Shown: positions 23,792 to 32,102, counted from the first letter of the stretch. The stretch is DNA of 33,722 bases from an uncultured Eubacteriales bacterium (GCA_900315665.1 OMZX01000008.1:1-33722); one strand, 5' to 3'. The notes: a model not told the origin generated them from the letters alone. A program made the numbers and translations.

Positions 23792-24997
23792 TTAATTTTC
23801 TCTTTTATATCGGAATATTTCATCCAGCAGTGCATCCGCAGCATCATCCTTCGTCATGAGAGGAAGCTCCTTTTCGAAATCATGACCGATTAGTGTCAAT
23901 ACATTCGTGTCGCCCTGGAAGCCGGCGCCCTTCACCTTTACGTTGTTCGCAGCGATCATATCGAGGTTTTTCTTCTCGAGCTTCCGCCTCGAATTCTCAA
24001 GCATATCCTTCGTCTCCATCGAGAACCCGCAGAGAAACTGCCCATCCGGCTTATGCTCACCAAGATACTGCAGGATATCATCCGTCCGCTCGAGTGGGAT
24101 GCTCATGTCGGAGGCATTATCCTGTTTCTTGATCTTATCCTCTGCGATGACAGCCGGCCGGTAATCTGCAACCGCAGCTGCCTTTATGATGATATCCATC
24201 TCCTTTTGCCGGCTGGTTACCGCCTCATACATCTCCCTCGCTGTGACAATGCTTACACCAGTCACGCCGATCGGGCAGCTTAGCGCCGTCGGGCCGGATA
24301 CAAGCGTCACCTCCGCGCCACGTCTTGCCGCAGCACGCGCAATCGCATAGCCCATCTTACCCGATGAATGATTCGTGAGGAAACGCACCGGATCGATGGC
24401 CTCCTGTGTTGGTCCCGCCGTCACGAGCACCTTCAGTCCTTTCATATCCTTTTCATGTCCGATCTCAAGATCACAATACTCTACGATATCCGCCGTGTCC
24501 GGCAGCTTCCCAGCGCCGCTCGTCCCGCAGGCGAGATGTCCGCTTGTCGGCTCAATCACTGTCCAGCCATAATGCTGAAGCTTCTTCAGATTATCCTGCA
24601 CGATCAGGTTTTCCCACATATGTGTGTTCATCGCCGGTGCAATCAGCTTCGGGCAGGTACAAGCCAGCATGGTTGTCGTCAGCATATCATCAGCGATGCC
24701 ATTGGCAAGCTTCCCGATAACATCCGCTGTCGCCGGTGCGATCAGAACGAGATCTGCCTTCTCCGCGAGCGCAATATGCTCGACCTCCCAGGGATGATCA
24801 CGGTCAAAGGTGTCCGTCAGCGTCTTATGATGGCAGAGCGCTTCAAAGGTGTTCGGCGTGATGAAATGCTCCGCGTTTTTCGTCATGATGACATCGACAG
24901 AAGCGCCGGCCTTCACCAGCCGACTTGTGATATCCGCCGCCTTATACGCCGCGATGCCGCCTGTCACTCCGAGAATGATATTCTTTCCCTTCAGCAT
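23792..24997 (-). CDS. coaBC: bifunctional phosphopantothenoylcysteine synthetase/decarboxylase
   Basis: Makes 4'-phosphopantetheine from 4'-phosphopantothenate and cysteine in coenzyme A synthesis. The 401-residue protein has a flavin-dependent decarboxylase half (LGVTGGIAAYKAADI, catalytic His in VEHIALAEKADL, APAMNTHMWEN and the substrate-binding ACGTSGAGKLPD). The synthetase half follows (VTAGPTQEAIDPVRFLTNHS, SGKMGYAIARAAARRGAEV, KAAAVADYRP, KIKK). GAAGGG precedes the ATG. It lies downstream of coaX and an ECF component, forming a CoA block. Confidence 0.96.
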   Translation of the reverse strand: MLKGKNIILGVTGGIAAYKAADITSRLVKAGASVDVIMTKNAEHFITPNTFEALCHHKTLTDTFDRDHPWEVEHIALAEKADLVLIAPATADVIGKLANGIADDMLTTTMLACTCPKLIAPAMNTHMWENLIVQDNLKKLQHYGWTVIEPTSGHLACGTSGAGKLPDTADIVEYCDLEIGHEKDMKGLKVLVTAGPTQEAIDPVRFLTNHSSGKMGYAIARAAARRGAEVTLVSGPTALSCPIGVTGVSIVTAREMYEAVTSRQKEMDIIIKAAAVADYRPAVIAEDKIKKQDNASDMSIPLERTDDILQYLGEHKPDGQFLCGFSMETKDMLENSRRKLEKKNLDMIAANNVKVKGAGFQGDTNVLTLIGHDFEKELPLMTKDDAADALLDEIFRYKREN

Positions 24998-25130
24998 AGA
25001 TTTTTCCCTTCAGTATCAAATTTCTCTCAGCTCTTCAAAAAGAAGCTAAGCATACTTTTTGACTTTTCGTTTATCTCGTACAAGCAGATCAACCTACCAA
25101 AAAGTAAAAAAAGTACTTCATAAGATTTCT

Positions 25131-25937
25131 TTAACTTTCATGAAGCTTTGCAAGCAGCAAAAGGCCCTTCATCAGTAAATCCGGCTCATAAATATACTTA
25201 TTGCGAAGCCATGGCAGTATCAGCTTACCAAGTCCGCCTGTAATGATTAGTAGAACCTCCGGTTCTTCGCCAAATGCTTTCTCCCCTGCGTCTCCGCTTG
25301 CCCGCATCTCATCCCGGACGCGCTCATACACCCCGTCGATCATCGCAGCTGTCCCGATCACCTCACCGGACAGCATATTGGCGACGGTATCATTGCCAAG
25401 CAGTGTCTCCACCGGCTCTGCCTTTAGTCTCGGAAGCTGCGCGGTTTTCTCTGCCTCCGCCTCGAGACTCATCTCGATGCCCGCCGAGATCATCCCTCCG
25501 ATAAATTCTCCGTCTCTTGCCAATGCTGACATCGTGCTGCAGGATCCAAGATCATAGATGACTGCCGGCTTATGATAGAGCGACCACGCCGCAAACATAT
25601 CAACCAGCCGGTCCCGACCAAGAAGCGTCCTGTCATACTGCCGGATCGGCACCGGAATCGTCGACATATCCGCGATGACCAGACGGATGCCACAGACAGC
25701 CCGGACTGAAGCAACAAGAATTGAATTTAACTCTGGTACAACAGACGAAAGAATCGCCCCGGAGACAGACTCCGGCGCGATGACATATTCCAGGAAGCTT
25801 TGCCGCAGTGCCTCCGAGAAGGATACCTGATTCCATTTCTCATGGGTTTCAAGACGCTTCACAAAAAGCGCCTCATCCTCCGAAAACACCGCGACACAAA
25901 TATTTGTATTGCCAACATCAATGAGCAGACGGTTCAT
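25131..25937 (-). CDS. coaX: type III pantothenate kinase
   Basis: Phosphorylates pantothenate, the first step of CoA synthesis, and is insensitive to CoA feedback in this family. The 268 residues show the ATP-binding IDVGNTN at 6-12, the pantothenate-binding LLGRDRLVDMFAAW and GGMISAGIEMS, and a C-terminal ITGGLGKLI. The second phosphate motif reads YDLGSCSTMSAL where most relatives have DxGTAxTxD, a noticeable divergence. ATG 25937 is chosen with GGAG 9 nt upstream; an in-frame TTG at 25952 is weaker. It is 133 nt from coaBC and 135 nt from the upstream ECF gene. Confidence 0.9.
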   Translation of the reverse strand: MNRLLIDVGNTNICVAVFSEDEALFVKRLETHEKWNQVSFSEALRQSFLEYVIAPESVSGAILSSVVPELNSILVASVRAVCGIRLVIADMSTIPVPIRQYDRTLLGRDRLVDMFAAWSLYHKPAVIYDLGSCSTMSALARDGEFIGGMISAGIEMSLEAEAEKTAQLPRLKAEPVETLLGNDTVANMLSGEVIGTAAMIDGVYERVRDEMRASGDAGEKAFGEEPEVLLIITGGLGKLILPWLRNKYIYEPDLLMKGLLLLAKLHES

Positions 25938-26072
25938 GCTGATGTTCTCCAAATCTTAGCATTATTACTACGTTTCATGCATTCTAATCGTATGATCCGC
26001 ATCACTTTTGCTTGAGTCGATGCCTTACCAAGCAGAAGCGATTGATAACTTGACCTTCGGATAAATTTGAAA

Positions 26073-26855
26073 TCAACCCTTGAAGGCTCCTGCTCTTCTC
26101 AGTGCCAACATGACAAACGGTACGATCACCGCAGCCACCAGCATCTCCGGCACACCGTTGCCGAACACGATTCCGAGAATCACGTTCCGTACAGCATCAA
26201 CTGCAACCTTCGTAGCCGCAGCATACGCATCCCTGAAGAGGACATAGATGGAACCCATCACAAGTGCAGTATTCGTAAATGCTGCCAGAGCGCCGCAGAT
26301 TGCGAAGAGAACAAAGCGGACTGCATGATTCATTCCAGGAAGCAGCTTCTTCATGAGATAGTAGAAAAGCACCGGAATGACACCGACCATGATACGTGGG
26401 AAAAAGCAAATGAAAAGCGCCCAAGGTGAACCATGCTCTGTTCCAATCACCGGTACAAACGGTGTAAAACAAAAGGACAGCACCGATGGTGCCATATTAT
26501 TCTTTATAAAGCTTGTGAGGCCAAAAAGAAAGCCAAAGAACGCACCCTTCTTCGGACCAAGCACTAAAGCGCCGATCACGACAGGCACATGTAAGATTGT
26601 CGCTTTAATAAATGGAAGATCGATCACACCAAACGGTGTAAAAGCCATGATGAGGATGATGGCTGTAAACATTGCTGTGAGAGAAAGCTCCATCGTTCTA
26701 TCGTGAGAAGCTGTTCTCTTCGAAGCATCGGACTTCACAGCATCAGAAGTCCTGTCTTCAGCGATCACATCGGACGTTTCCGCCTTCACTGCCGGAGAAA
26801 CATGTCCGGTCACCTGCGAAGCGTCCACATTGACAGAATAAGACTTATTATCCAT
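26073..26855 (-). CDS. ECF transporter substrate-binding component, probably pantothenate (PanT-like)
   Basis: The 260-residue membrane protein has about six hydrophobic helices starting near residue 55 (SLTAMFTAIILIMAFTPFGV, IKATILHVPVVIGALVLGPK, GAFFGFLFGLTSFI), typical of ECF S components. Pantothenate is inferred because coaX and coaBC follow directly downstream. A hydrophilic N-terminal extension of about 54 residues precedes the first helix. It is translated, because AGGAG sits before the ATG at 26855 while the internal ATG near 26693 lacks a ribosome binding site. The energising EcfAA'T module is not here. Confidence 0.82.
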   Translation of the reverse strand: MDNKSYSVNVDASQVTGHVSPAVKAETSDVIAEDRTSDAVKSDASKRTASHDRTMELSLTAMFTAIILIMAFTPFGVIDLPFIKATILHVPVVIGALVLGPKKGAFFGFLFGLTSFIKNNMAPSVLSFCFTPFVPVIGTEHGSPWALFICFFPRIMVGVIPVLFYYLMKKLLPGMNHAVRFVLFAICGALAAFTNTALVMGSIYVLFRDAYAAATKVAVDAVRNVILGIVFGNGVPEMLVAAVIVPFVMLALRRAGAFKG

Positions 26856-26921
26856 ATTTAACTCCTGCTACGGTCTCCGTCTTACGAGGTCTCGAGCCCC
26901 CGCGAAGTATCGTGCAAGGTA

Positions 26922-26949
26922 ATTATATATTTTTTGCCGTTGGTTGCAA
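26922..26949 (-). promoter_or_regulatory. sigma-A promoter of the pantothenate/CoA block
   Basis: TTGCAA (26949-26944), a 16-nt spacer and a perfect TATAAT (26927-26922) on the minus strand. The leader of about 60 nt holds two small hairpins (CGAG-AC-CTCG and ACGG-AGA-CCGT) before the ribosome binding site; no known riboswitch is recognised. Confidence 0.82.
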
Positions 26950-26979
26950 CCGATTCCTTGGTTTTTAATAAAAACAACA

Positions 26980-27056
26980 TGACACCGGGGACGGTTCTCT
27001 CTGTCAGCTTTTTAAAACAATTAAAAAGCTGACAGAGAGAACCGTCCCCCGTGTCA
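26980..27056. repeat. REP-like hairpin element, also likely argD terminator
   Basis: Arms of 36 bp (26980-27015 and 27021-27056) are inverted with one mismatch around an AACAA loop. The core GGGGACGGTTCTCTCTGTCA with flanking TGACAC resembles the dispersed palindromes associated with REP-type (RAYT, TnpA Y1) transposases in Firmicutes, from memory. It begins 2 nt beyond the argD stop, and on the minus strand it is followed by TGTTGTTTTTATT, so it can end the arg transcript. Confidence 0.8.
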
Positions 27057-27058
27057 CA

Positions 27059-28297
27059 TTAAAGAGAACCAAGCACGCGGTCGAGGCGTGCGGTCATTTC
27101 GTCGATGTGTGTCTTTTCGATGACAAGCGGCGGCACGAAACGGATCGTGTTGTGCAGCGCGGAAATGAGGATGAGGTGCTCCTTCGTAAGGCAGTCGCTG
27201 ACGATTTTTCCGACATCCACACCCTCCTTAAACTCAAGCCCCTGGATGAGTCCGACGCCACGATGATCAGCGATCAAGGACGGATACTTCTCCTTCAGGT
27301 CTTCGAGCTTTTCATCGAGATAGCCGCCCATCAGCTCTGCGTGCTGCGGAATCTCCGCCTCCTTAAATACATCCAGCACCGCCGATGCTACACTGCAGAC
27401 AAAAGGATTGCCGCCGTAGGTAGAGCCATGATCGCCAGGCTTCATCGCCGAAGCCGCTTCCCCACAGGCGAGAAACGCACCGATCGGCACGCCATTGCCG
27501 AGGGCCTTTGCAACTGTCATGACATCGGGCTTCACACCGTAGCGCTGCCATGCAAACATCCGTCCGGACCGTCCCATGCCACATTGAATCTCATCTAGAA
27601 TCAACAGCATATCATGCTCATCACACAGCGCCCGCACGCCCTTGATAAATTCTTCCGTCGCAGGATAAATACCGCCTTCACCCTGAATCGTCTCCATGAT
27701 GATCGCGCCGGTGTTAGCATTGACGAGCGCCTTCACAGAATCAAGATCGTTGAAAGTGGCAAACTTTATACCCGGCATCAACGGCGCAAAGGGTTCCTGA
27801 TAATGCTGATTTCCCGTCACGCTGAGTGCGCCGACGGACCGTCCGTGAAAGCTGTCCTTCATCGCAATGATCTCGCAGCCAGGTTTTCCCTTGTTAAACT
27901 GATACCGCCGCGCAATCTTCAGCGCACCCTCGATGGCCTCGGTGCCTGAATTCGTAAAGAACACCTTATCCATTTCGGAAGCCTTCAGAAGCTTCTCACC
28001 AGCCTCGATGGCAGGCTCATTGTAAAAAAGATTCGAAGTATGAAGTAATCCCTTCTCGATCTGTGATACCATCGCATCCTGAATCAGGAGATTTTTGTAG
28101 CCAAGCCCGCAGACCGCAATGCCTGCCCCAAAATCAAGATAACGGTTATCACCCTCATCAAAAAGATATACACCGTCAGCATGGTCAAACACCACCGGGA
28201 AACGATTGTAGGTCTTGTACAGGACCTCCTCGCCCTCCTTCACGAGCCGGTCATTCACGACCGTCCCCTTCACGATACTATCATCCATGAATCGCAT
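27059..28297 (-). CDS. argD: acetylornithine aminotransferase
   Basis: A PLP enzyme that transfers an amino group to N-acetylglutamate semialdehyde in arginine synthesis. The 412-residue protein shows FTNSGTEAIEGALKIARRYQ, KDSFHGRSVGALSVTG, ILDEIQCGMGRSG and the PLP-lysine region TVAKALGNGVPIGAFLA. ATG 28297 is chosen because GGGAGG (28309-28304) ends 6 nt before it; the frame continuing upstream overlaps argB without such a site. It starts 14 nt after the argB stop and is the last gene of the argGJBD unit. Confidence 0.95.
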   Translation of the reverse strand: MRFMDDSIVKGTVVNDRLVKEGEEVLYKTYNRFPVVFDHADGVYLFDEGDNRYLDFGAGIAVCGLGYKNLLIQDAMVSQIEKGLLHTSNLFYNEPAIEAGEKLLKASEMDKVFFTNSGTEAIEGALKIARRYQFNKGKPGCEIIAMKDSFHGRSVGALSVTGNQHYQEPFAPLMPGIKFATFNDLDSVKALVNANTGAIIMETIQGEGGIYPATEEFIKGVRALCDEHDMLLILDEIQCGMGRSGRMFAWQRYGVKPDVMTVAKALGNGVPIGAFLACGEAASAMKPGDHGSTYGGNPFVCSVASAVLDVFKEAEIPQHAELMGGYLDEKLEDLKEKYPSLIADHRGVGLIQGLEFKEGVDVGKIVSDCLTKEHLILISALHNTIRFVPPLVIEKTHIDEMTARLDRVLGSL

Positions 28298-28311
28298 ACT
28301 CATCCTCCCAT

Positions 28312-29193
28312 TCAGTCCTTCTCGATCATCGTCCCGATGCCGGCGTTTGTGAAGATTTCGAGCAGAAGACAATGCGGGATACGTCCGTCCAGAATATGTA
28401 CCTTTTCGCAACCGCGGGAAATGGCATCAATGCAGTTCTGGAGCTTCGGCAGCATCCCGCCGCCAAGTGTCCCCGAACCGATCATGCTCTGTGCCTGCGA
28501 CACACTTAACGTATGCACAAGCGTCGACTTATCCTCGAAATCCGTGAACACGCCTTCGACGTCCGTCAGGAACGCGAGCTTGTCGGCATGCAGCGCACCC
28601 GCCACCGCACAAGCGGCTTCGTCAGCATTAATATTATAAGAATTGCCGGCGTCATCATAGCCGATCGGGCAGATCACCGGGATGAAATCATCCTTCATGA
28701 GATCATCGAGGATGCCCGGATTCACACGTGTGATTGCCCCGACGAAGCCGAGATCCTGACCGCGCGAAAACCGCCGTACACACTTAAGGAGATTTCCGTC
28801 TTTCCCGCTAATGCCTACAGCTTTCACACCGAGGGAGTTGATGTGCTGCACGAGAGACTTGTTCACGCGGTTCAGCACCATCTCGGCAAGCTCCATCGTC
28901 TCGGCATCCGTTACCCGGAGCCCGTTCACGAATTTCGGCTCCATGCCGACCTTTTCGATCCACTTCGAGATTTCCTTGCCACCGCCATGCACGACGATCG
29001 GATGGAGGCCGACGAGCTTCAGGATTGCAATGTCCTGCATCACATGCTTCTTCAGTTCTTCATCAAGCATCGCAGCGCCGCCGTACTTCACGACGACGAC
29101 AGCGCCCTGGAACTTCTGGATATACGGCAGTGCCTCGACCAGCGTTTCTGCTTTTTGCATGATGCGGTTGTCAATAATTTGTTCTTTATTCAT
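28312..29193 (-). CDS. argB: acetylglutamate kinase
   Basis: Phosphorylates N-acetylglutamate; often the arginine-inhibited step. The 293-residue protein shows [10 protein letters not shown] near 33, [13 protein letters not shown] near 68, [11 protein letters not shown] and [15 protein letters not shown]. The N-terminal helix before the kinase core ([20 protein letters not shown]) is typical of arginine-sensitive forms. ATG 29193 is chosen with AGGAAAG 6 nt upstream. An 18-bp near-duplication (29191-29219) repeats the start region, giving an in-frame ATG six codons upstream. A 154-bp palindromic element lies directly upstream. Confidence 0.95.
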   Translation of the reverse strand: MNKEQIIDNRIMQKAETLVEALPYIQKFQGAVVVVKYGGAAMLDEELKKHVMQDIAILKLVGLHPIVVHGGGKEISKWIEKVGMEPKFVNGLRVTDAETMELAEMVLNRVNKSLVQHINSLGVKAVGISGKDGNLLKCVRRFSRGQDLGFVGAITRVNPGILDDLMKDDFIPVICPIGYDDAGNSYNINADEAACAVAGALHADKLAFLTDVEGVFTDFEDKSTLVHTLSVSQAQSMIGSGTLGGGMLPKLQNCIDAISRGCEKVHILDGRIPHCLLLEIFTNAGIGTMIEKD

Positions 29194-29207
29194 TTTGGCT
29201 TTCCTGC

Positions 29208-29361
29208 GCATTTTGGCTTCCACCTGTGGAACGCAGGCCCGCTCCCGCTAAACTGGTGAGCCCAACGGATGCTAAGCTCCCACGACGGTAAAGCATGTCG
29301 TGGATCGCTAAGCACCGGGTCACCAGATTACCTGCTTATCCACAGGTGGAAGTCAAAATGC
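29208..29361. repeat. 154-bp structured fold-back element between argJ and argB
   Basis: Outer arms of 23 bp (29208-29230 and 29339-29361) match inverted with one mismatch. Nested pairs continue inward: GCAGG/CCTGC (29233/29331), CTGGTGA-g-CCC/GGGTCACCAG (29253/29317), GCTAAGC/GCTAAGC with a central A-A mismatch (29271/29307), and CCACGAC/GTCGTGG (29280/29297) around a 10-nt loop. No T run follows on the minus strand, so it is not an intrinsic terminator. It may be a small mobile palindrome or a structured RNA leader of argB. Confidence 0.82.
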
Positions 29362-29388
29362 TTACATATTGATATAATTTACAACAGT

Positions 29389-30624
29389 TTAACTTCTGTA
29401 CGCAGAATTAATATCAACGTATTCGTGTGTCAGATCGCAGCCCCAGGCGGTTGCTGTTTCGTCGCCTTCGTGCATTTCGATGAGGGCGGTGACTTCTTCG
29501 TGGGAAAGGATTTCTTTTGCGAAGTCTTCGTCGAAGGCTATGGGGGTGCCGTCTTTGTAGACTTCGATTTTTCCTATGTCGTTTACGAAGTAGAGGCGAA
29601 CTTTGTCGGGGTCAAATTGAGCGCCGCTGTAGCCCATGGCGCAGAGGATACGGCCCCAGTTTGCGTCACGGCCGTAGATGGCGGCTTTTGTAAGTGTCGA
29701 GGAAACGACGGAGCGGGCGAGTGTCCTTGCTTCATCCTTGGATTTCGCAGAGACAACCTTTACCTCGAAGAGGTGGGATGCGCCTTCACCGTCAGCAGCC
29801 ATGCGCTTCGCAAGGGTTTCATTGACGGTATGGAGCGCTCTACAGAAGGTATCGAAAGCTTCTCCTTCTGCAGTAATCTCCGTGTTTCCCGCAAGACCGT
29901 TTGCGAGGATCACGCAGGTATCGTTTGTCGAGGTATCGCCATCGACAGAGATCATGTTATAAGTATCGACGATGTCCGAAGACAGCGCCTTTTGCAGCAT
30001 CTCCTTTGAGATGGCTGCATCGGTTGTCAGAAAGCAGAGCATCGTGCACATCCTCGGATGAATCATGCCGGAGCCCTTCGTCATCCCGCCGAGATGAACC
30101 GTCTTGCCCGACAAGGTAAATTCCACAGCAAATTCCTTGTTCTTCGTATCGGTGGTCATGATTGCCTTGCTGGCGGCCGTTGCTGACGCTTCATCGTGAC
30201 TAAGCTTCGGCACAAGCTCTGTGATGCCGTCCTTCACCTTATCCATCGGCATCTGAAGGCCGATGACGCCCGTAGACGATACCAGTACCGAAGAAGCCGG
30301 TACCGCTCCGCCGAAGCCATCAGAAACTGCCTTTGCCTCGGCTTCACAAGCCTGCATGCCTTCTTCGCCAGTGCAGGCATTGGCGATACCGGAGTTTACG
30401 ACAACAGCCTGTACAGCTGCTCCCGATGCGATCACCTTCTTATCCCACTGCACAGGCGCTGCTTTCACGACGTTTGATGTGAAGGTGCCTGCCGTAACAC
30501 ATGGCTTTTCGCTAAAGATCATCGCCATATCATCCCGGCCATGCTTCCGGATCCCGGCAGCCGCTGCCGAAGCCATAAACCCTTCCGCGGCACAGACACC
30601 GCCATTTACTGCTTTCATTCCCAT
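29389..30624 (-). CDS. argJ: bifunctional ornithine acetyltransferase / N-acetylglutamate synthase
   Basis: Recycles the acetyl group from acetylornithine to glutamate. The 411-residue precursor is expected to self-cleave into two chains before a threonine: here KGSGMIHPRMC-TMLCFLTTDA, where the usual residue before the nucleophile Thr is Ala but Cys is present. VDGDTSTNDTCVILANG and GRDANWGRILCAMGYSG confirm the family. ATG 30624 is chosen with GAGGAA seven nt upstream. It begins 87 nt after the argG stop. Confidence 0.95.
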   Translation of the reverse strand: MGMKAVNGGVCAAEGFMASAAAAGIRKHGRDDMAMIFSEKPCVTAGTFTSNVVKAAPVQWDKKVIASGAAVQAVVVNSGIANACTGEEGMQACEAEAKAVSDGFGGAVPASSVLVSSTGVIGLQMPMDKVKDGITELVPKLSHDEASATAASKAIMTTDTKNKEFAVEFTLSGKTVHLGGMTKGSGMIHPRMCTMLCFLTTDAAISKEMLQKALSSDIVDTYNMISVDGDTSTNDTCVILANGLAGNTEITAEGEAFDTFCRALHTVNETLAKRMAADGEGASHLFEVKVVSAKSKDEARTLARSVVSSTLTKAAIYGRDANWGRILCAMGYSGAQFDPDKVRLYFVNDIGKIEVYKDGTPIAFDEDFAKEILSHEEVTALIEMHEGDETATAWGCDLTHEYVDINSAYRS

Positions 30625-30711
30625 GAAAAATTCCTCTTCTCCTCTTTTTATGCGCAAAATATCTGCCGGACTCCGATATAATATGCCATCACCAAAATCC
30701 GACAGAATCAA

Positions 30712-31974
30712 TCATTTCTCCAGTGTCTTGTTCTTCACCTCGAGAAGCTTCATCGCACGAACTTTCTCCGGAAGTCCGAACAACGTGATGAAGCCGGACG
30801 CATCGTGGTGATCATAGAGATCGCCGGTTGTGAAAGAAGCTAGCGATTCATTATACAGTGAATACGGCGACGTCGTACCGTTCTTAATGATGTTGCCCTT
30901 ATAGAGCTTAAGCTTCGTCTGGCCGGTCACATACTTCTGTGTGCTTGTAACAAATGCCTCCAGCGCCTCACGAAGCGGATCATACCACTTGCCTTCATAG
31001 ACGCACTCTGCAAACTTCGTCGCAACAAATGACTTAAACTCCATCGTCTGACGGTCAAGGATCAGCTCCTCGAGCTGACGATGCGCTTCCATGAGGATCG
31101 TGCCGCCCGGCGTCTCATACACGCCACGGCTCTTCATGCCGACAACACGGTTTTCGACGATATCGATGATGCCGATGCCATTCTCTCCGCCGAGCTTGTT
31201 GAGTGCAAGAAGAATCTCCTTTACCGACATCTTCTTTCCGTTCAGCGCAACCGGCACACCTTCTTCCCAATCAATGCATACATCGGTCTCCTGATCAGGA
31301 GCCTTTTCCGGTGTGACAGAAAGAAGCAGCACATGATCATAGTTCGGTGCAGCCGCCGGATCCTCAAGCTCCAAACCTTCATGGGAAAGATGCATGATAT
31401 TACAGTCACGGCTATAGCTGTTTTCCGCATCGAACTCAAGCGGGATGCCCTTTGACTTTACGTAATTGTATTCATCCTCACGGGACTGGAAGGTCCAGAC
31501 ATCCGTCATACGCCACGGTGCAATGATATCAAGATCCGGCGCCAGCGCCTTAATCGAAAGCTCAAAGCGAATCTGATCATTACCCTTACCGGTCGCACCA
31601 TGACAGATGGCCTTTGCGCCCTCCTTCCTTGCAACCTCTACGAGCTTCTTTGCAATCACCGGACGCGCCATCGACGTACCGAGAAGATACTTATTCTCGT
31701 AGACAGCATTGGCCTGAATACACGGCATCATATAGTTCTCACAGAAATCATCCGTGACATCCTCGATATAAAGCTTCGAAGCACCGGAAAGCTTCGCTCT
31801 CTCGGAAAGGCCATCCAGCTCCTTGCCCTGTCCGACATCCACACAACAGCAGATGACTTCATAGCCGAAGGTCTCCTTCAGCCAGGGAATGATCGCTGTC
31901 GTATCAAGACCGCCTGAATACGCAAGCACGACCTTCTCGCCCTTAGTCTTGTTCTGAATCTTCACTTCACTCAT
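30712..31974 (-). CDS. argG: argininosuccinate synthase
   Basis: Joins citrulline and aspartate using ATP. The 420-residue protein shows the ATP-pyrophosphatase P-loop VVLAYSGGLDTTAII near 15, CHGATGKGNDQIRFE and the ENSYSRDCNIMHLSHEG substrate region. GGGAGG precedes the ATG with 7-nt spacing. It is the first gene of the argGJBD run; a sigma-A promoter and three ARG-box-like sites lie upstream, which fits ArgR repression. Confidence 0.97.
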   Translation of the reverse strand: MSEVKIQNKTKGEKVVLAYSGGLDTTAIIPWLKETFGYEVICCCVDVGQGKELDGLSERAKLSGASKLYIEDVTDDFCENYMMPCIQANAVYENKYLLGTSMARPVIAKKLVEVARKEGAKAICHGATGKGNDQIRFELSIKALAPDLDIIAPWRMTDVWTFQSREDEYNYVKSKGIPLEFDAENSYSRDCNIMHLSHEGLELEDPAAAPNYDHVLLLSVTPEKAPDQETDVCIDWEEGVPVALNGKKMSVKEILLALNKLGGENGIGIIDIVENRVVGMKSRGVYETPGGTILMEAHRQLEELILDRQTMEFKSFVATKFAECVYEGKWYDPLREALEAFVTSTQKYVTGQTKLKLYKGNIIKNGTTSPYSLYNESLASFTTGDLYDHHDASGFITLFGLPEKVRAMKLLEVKNKTLEK

Positions 31975-32053
31975 GACTTTTCCTCCCGAAAGAACTTGAT
32001 TCCAATGCCTCCATCAGTCGCCCGTAATATATGATTGATCACTGTCTGGGAAA

Positions 32054-32093
32054 GCATTTTCTGTATCATAGTCTTAAGTTTTAGAAAATGCAA
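32054..32093 (-). promoter_or_regulatory. argG promoter, flanked by a 9-bp inverted repeat
   Basis: TTGCAT (32093-32088), a 17-nt spacer and TATGAT (32070-32065) on the minus strand. GCATTTTCT (32054-32062) and AGAAAATGC (32083-32091) are perfect inverted arms enclosing the -10 and touching the -35. The leader to the argG ATG is about 85 nt. Confidence 0.78.
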
Positions 32094-32102
32094 GTAGAAT
32101 TA

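Noticed and set aside
24368-25123. 251-codon plus-strand open frame opposite coaBC
   Set aside because: Lies antisense to a complete coaBC, Cys/His/Arg-rich shadow composition, no ribosome binding site.
29208-29361. Known structured RNAs (SRP RNA, 6S RNA, tRNA-like, T-box) for the arg fold-back element
   Set aside because: No SRP GGAA-type domain, no T-box core, no tRNA shape; 6S RNA-like closing stem exists but length and bubble do not fit.
28513-30009. Long plus-strand open frames opposite argB and argJ (248 and 246 codons)
   Set aside because: Antisense shadows of well-supported arg genes with no start signals.
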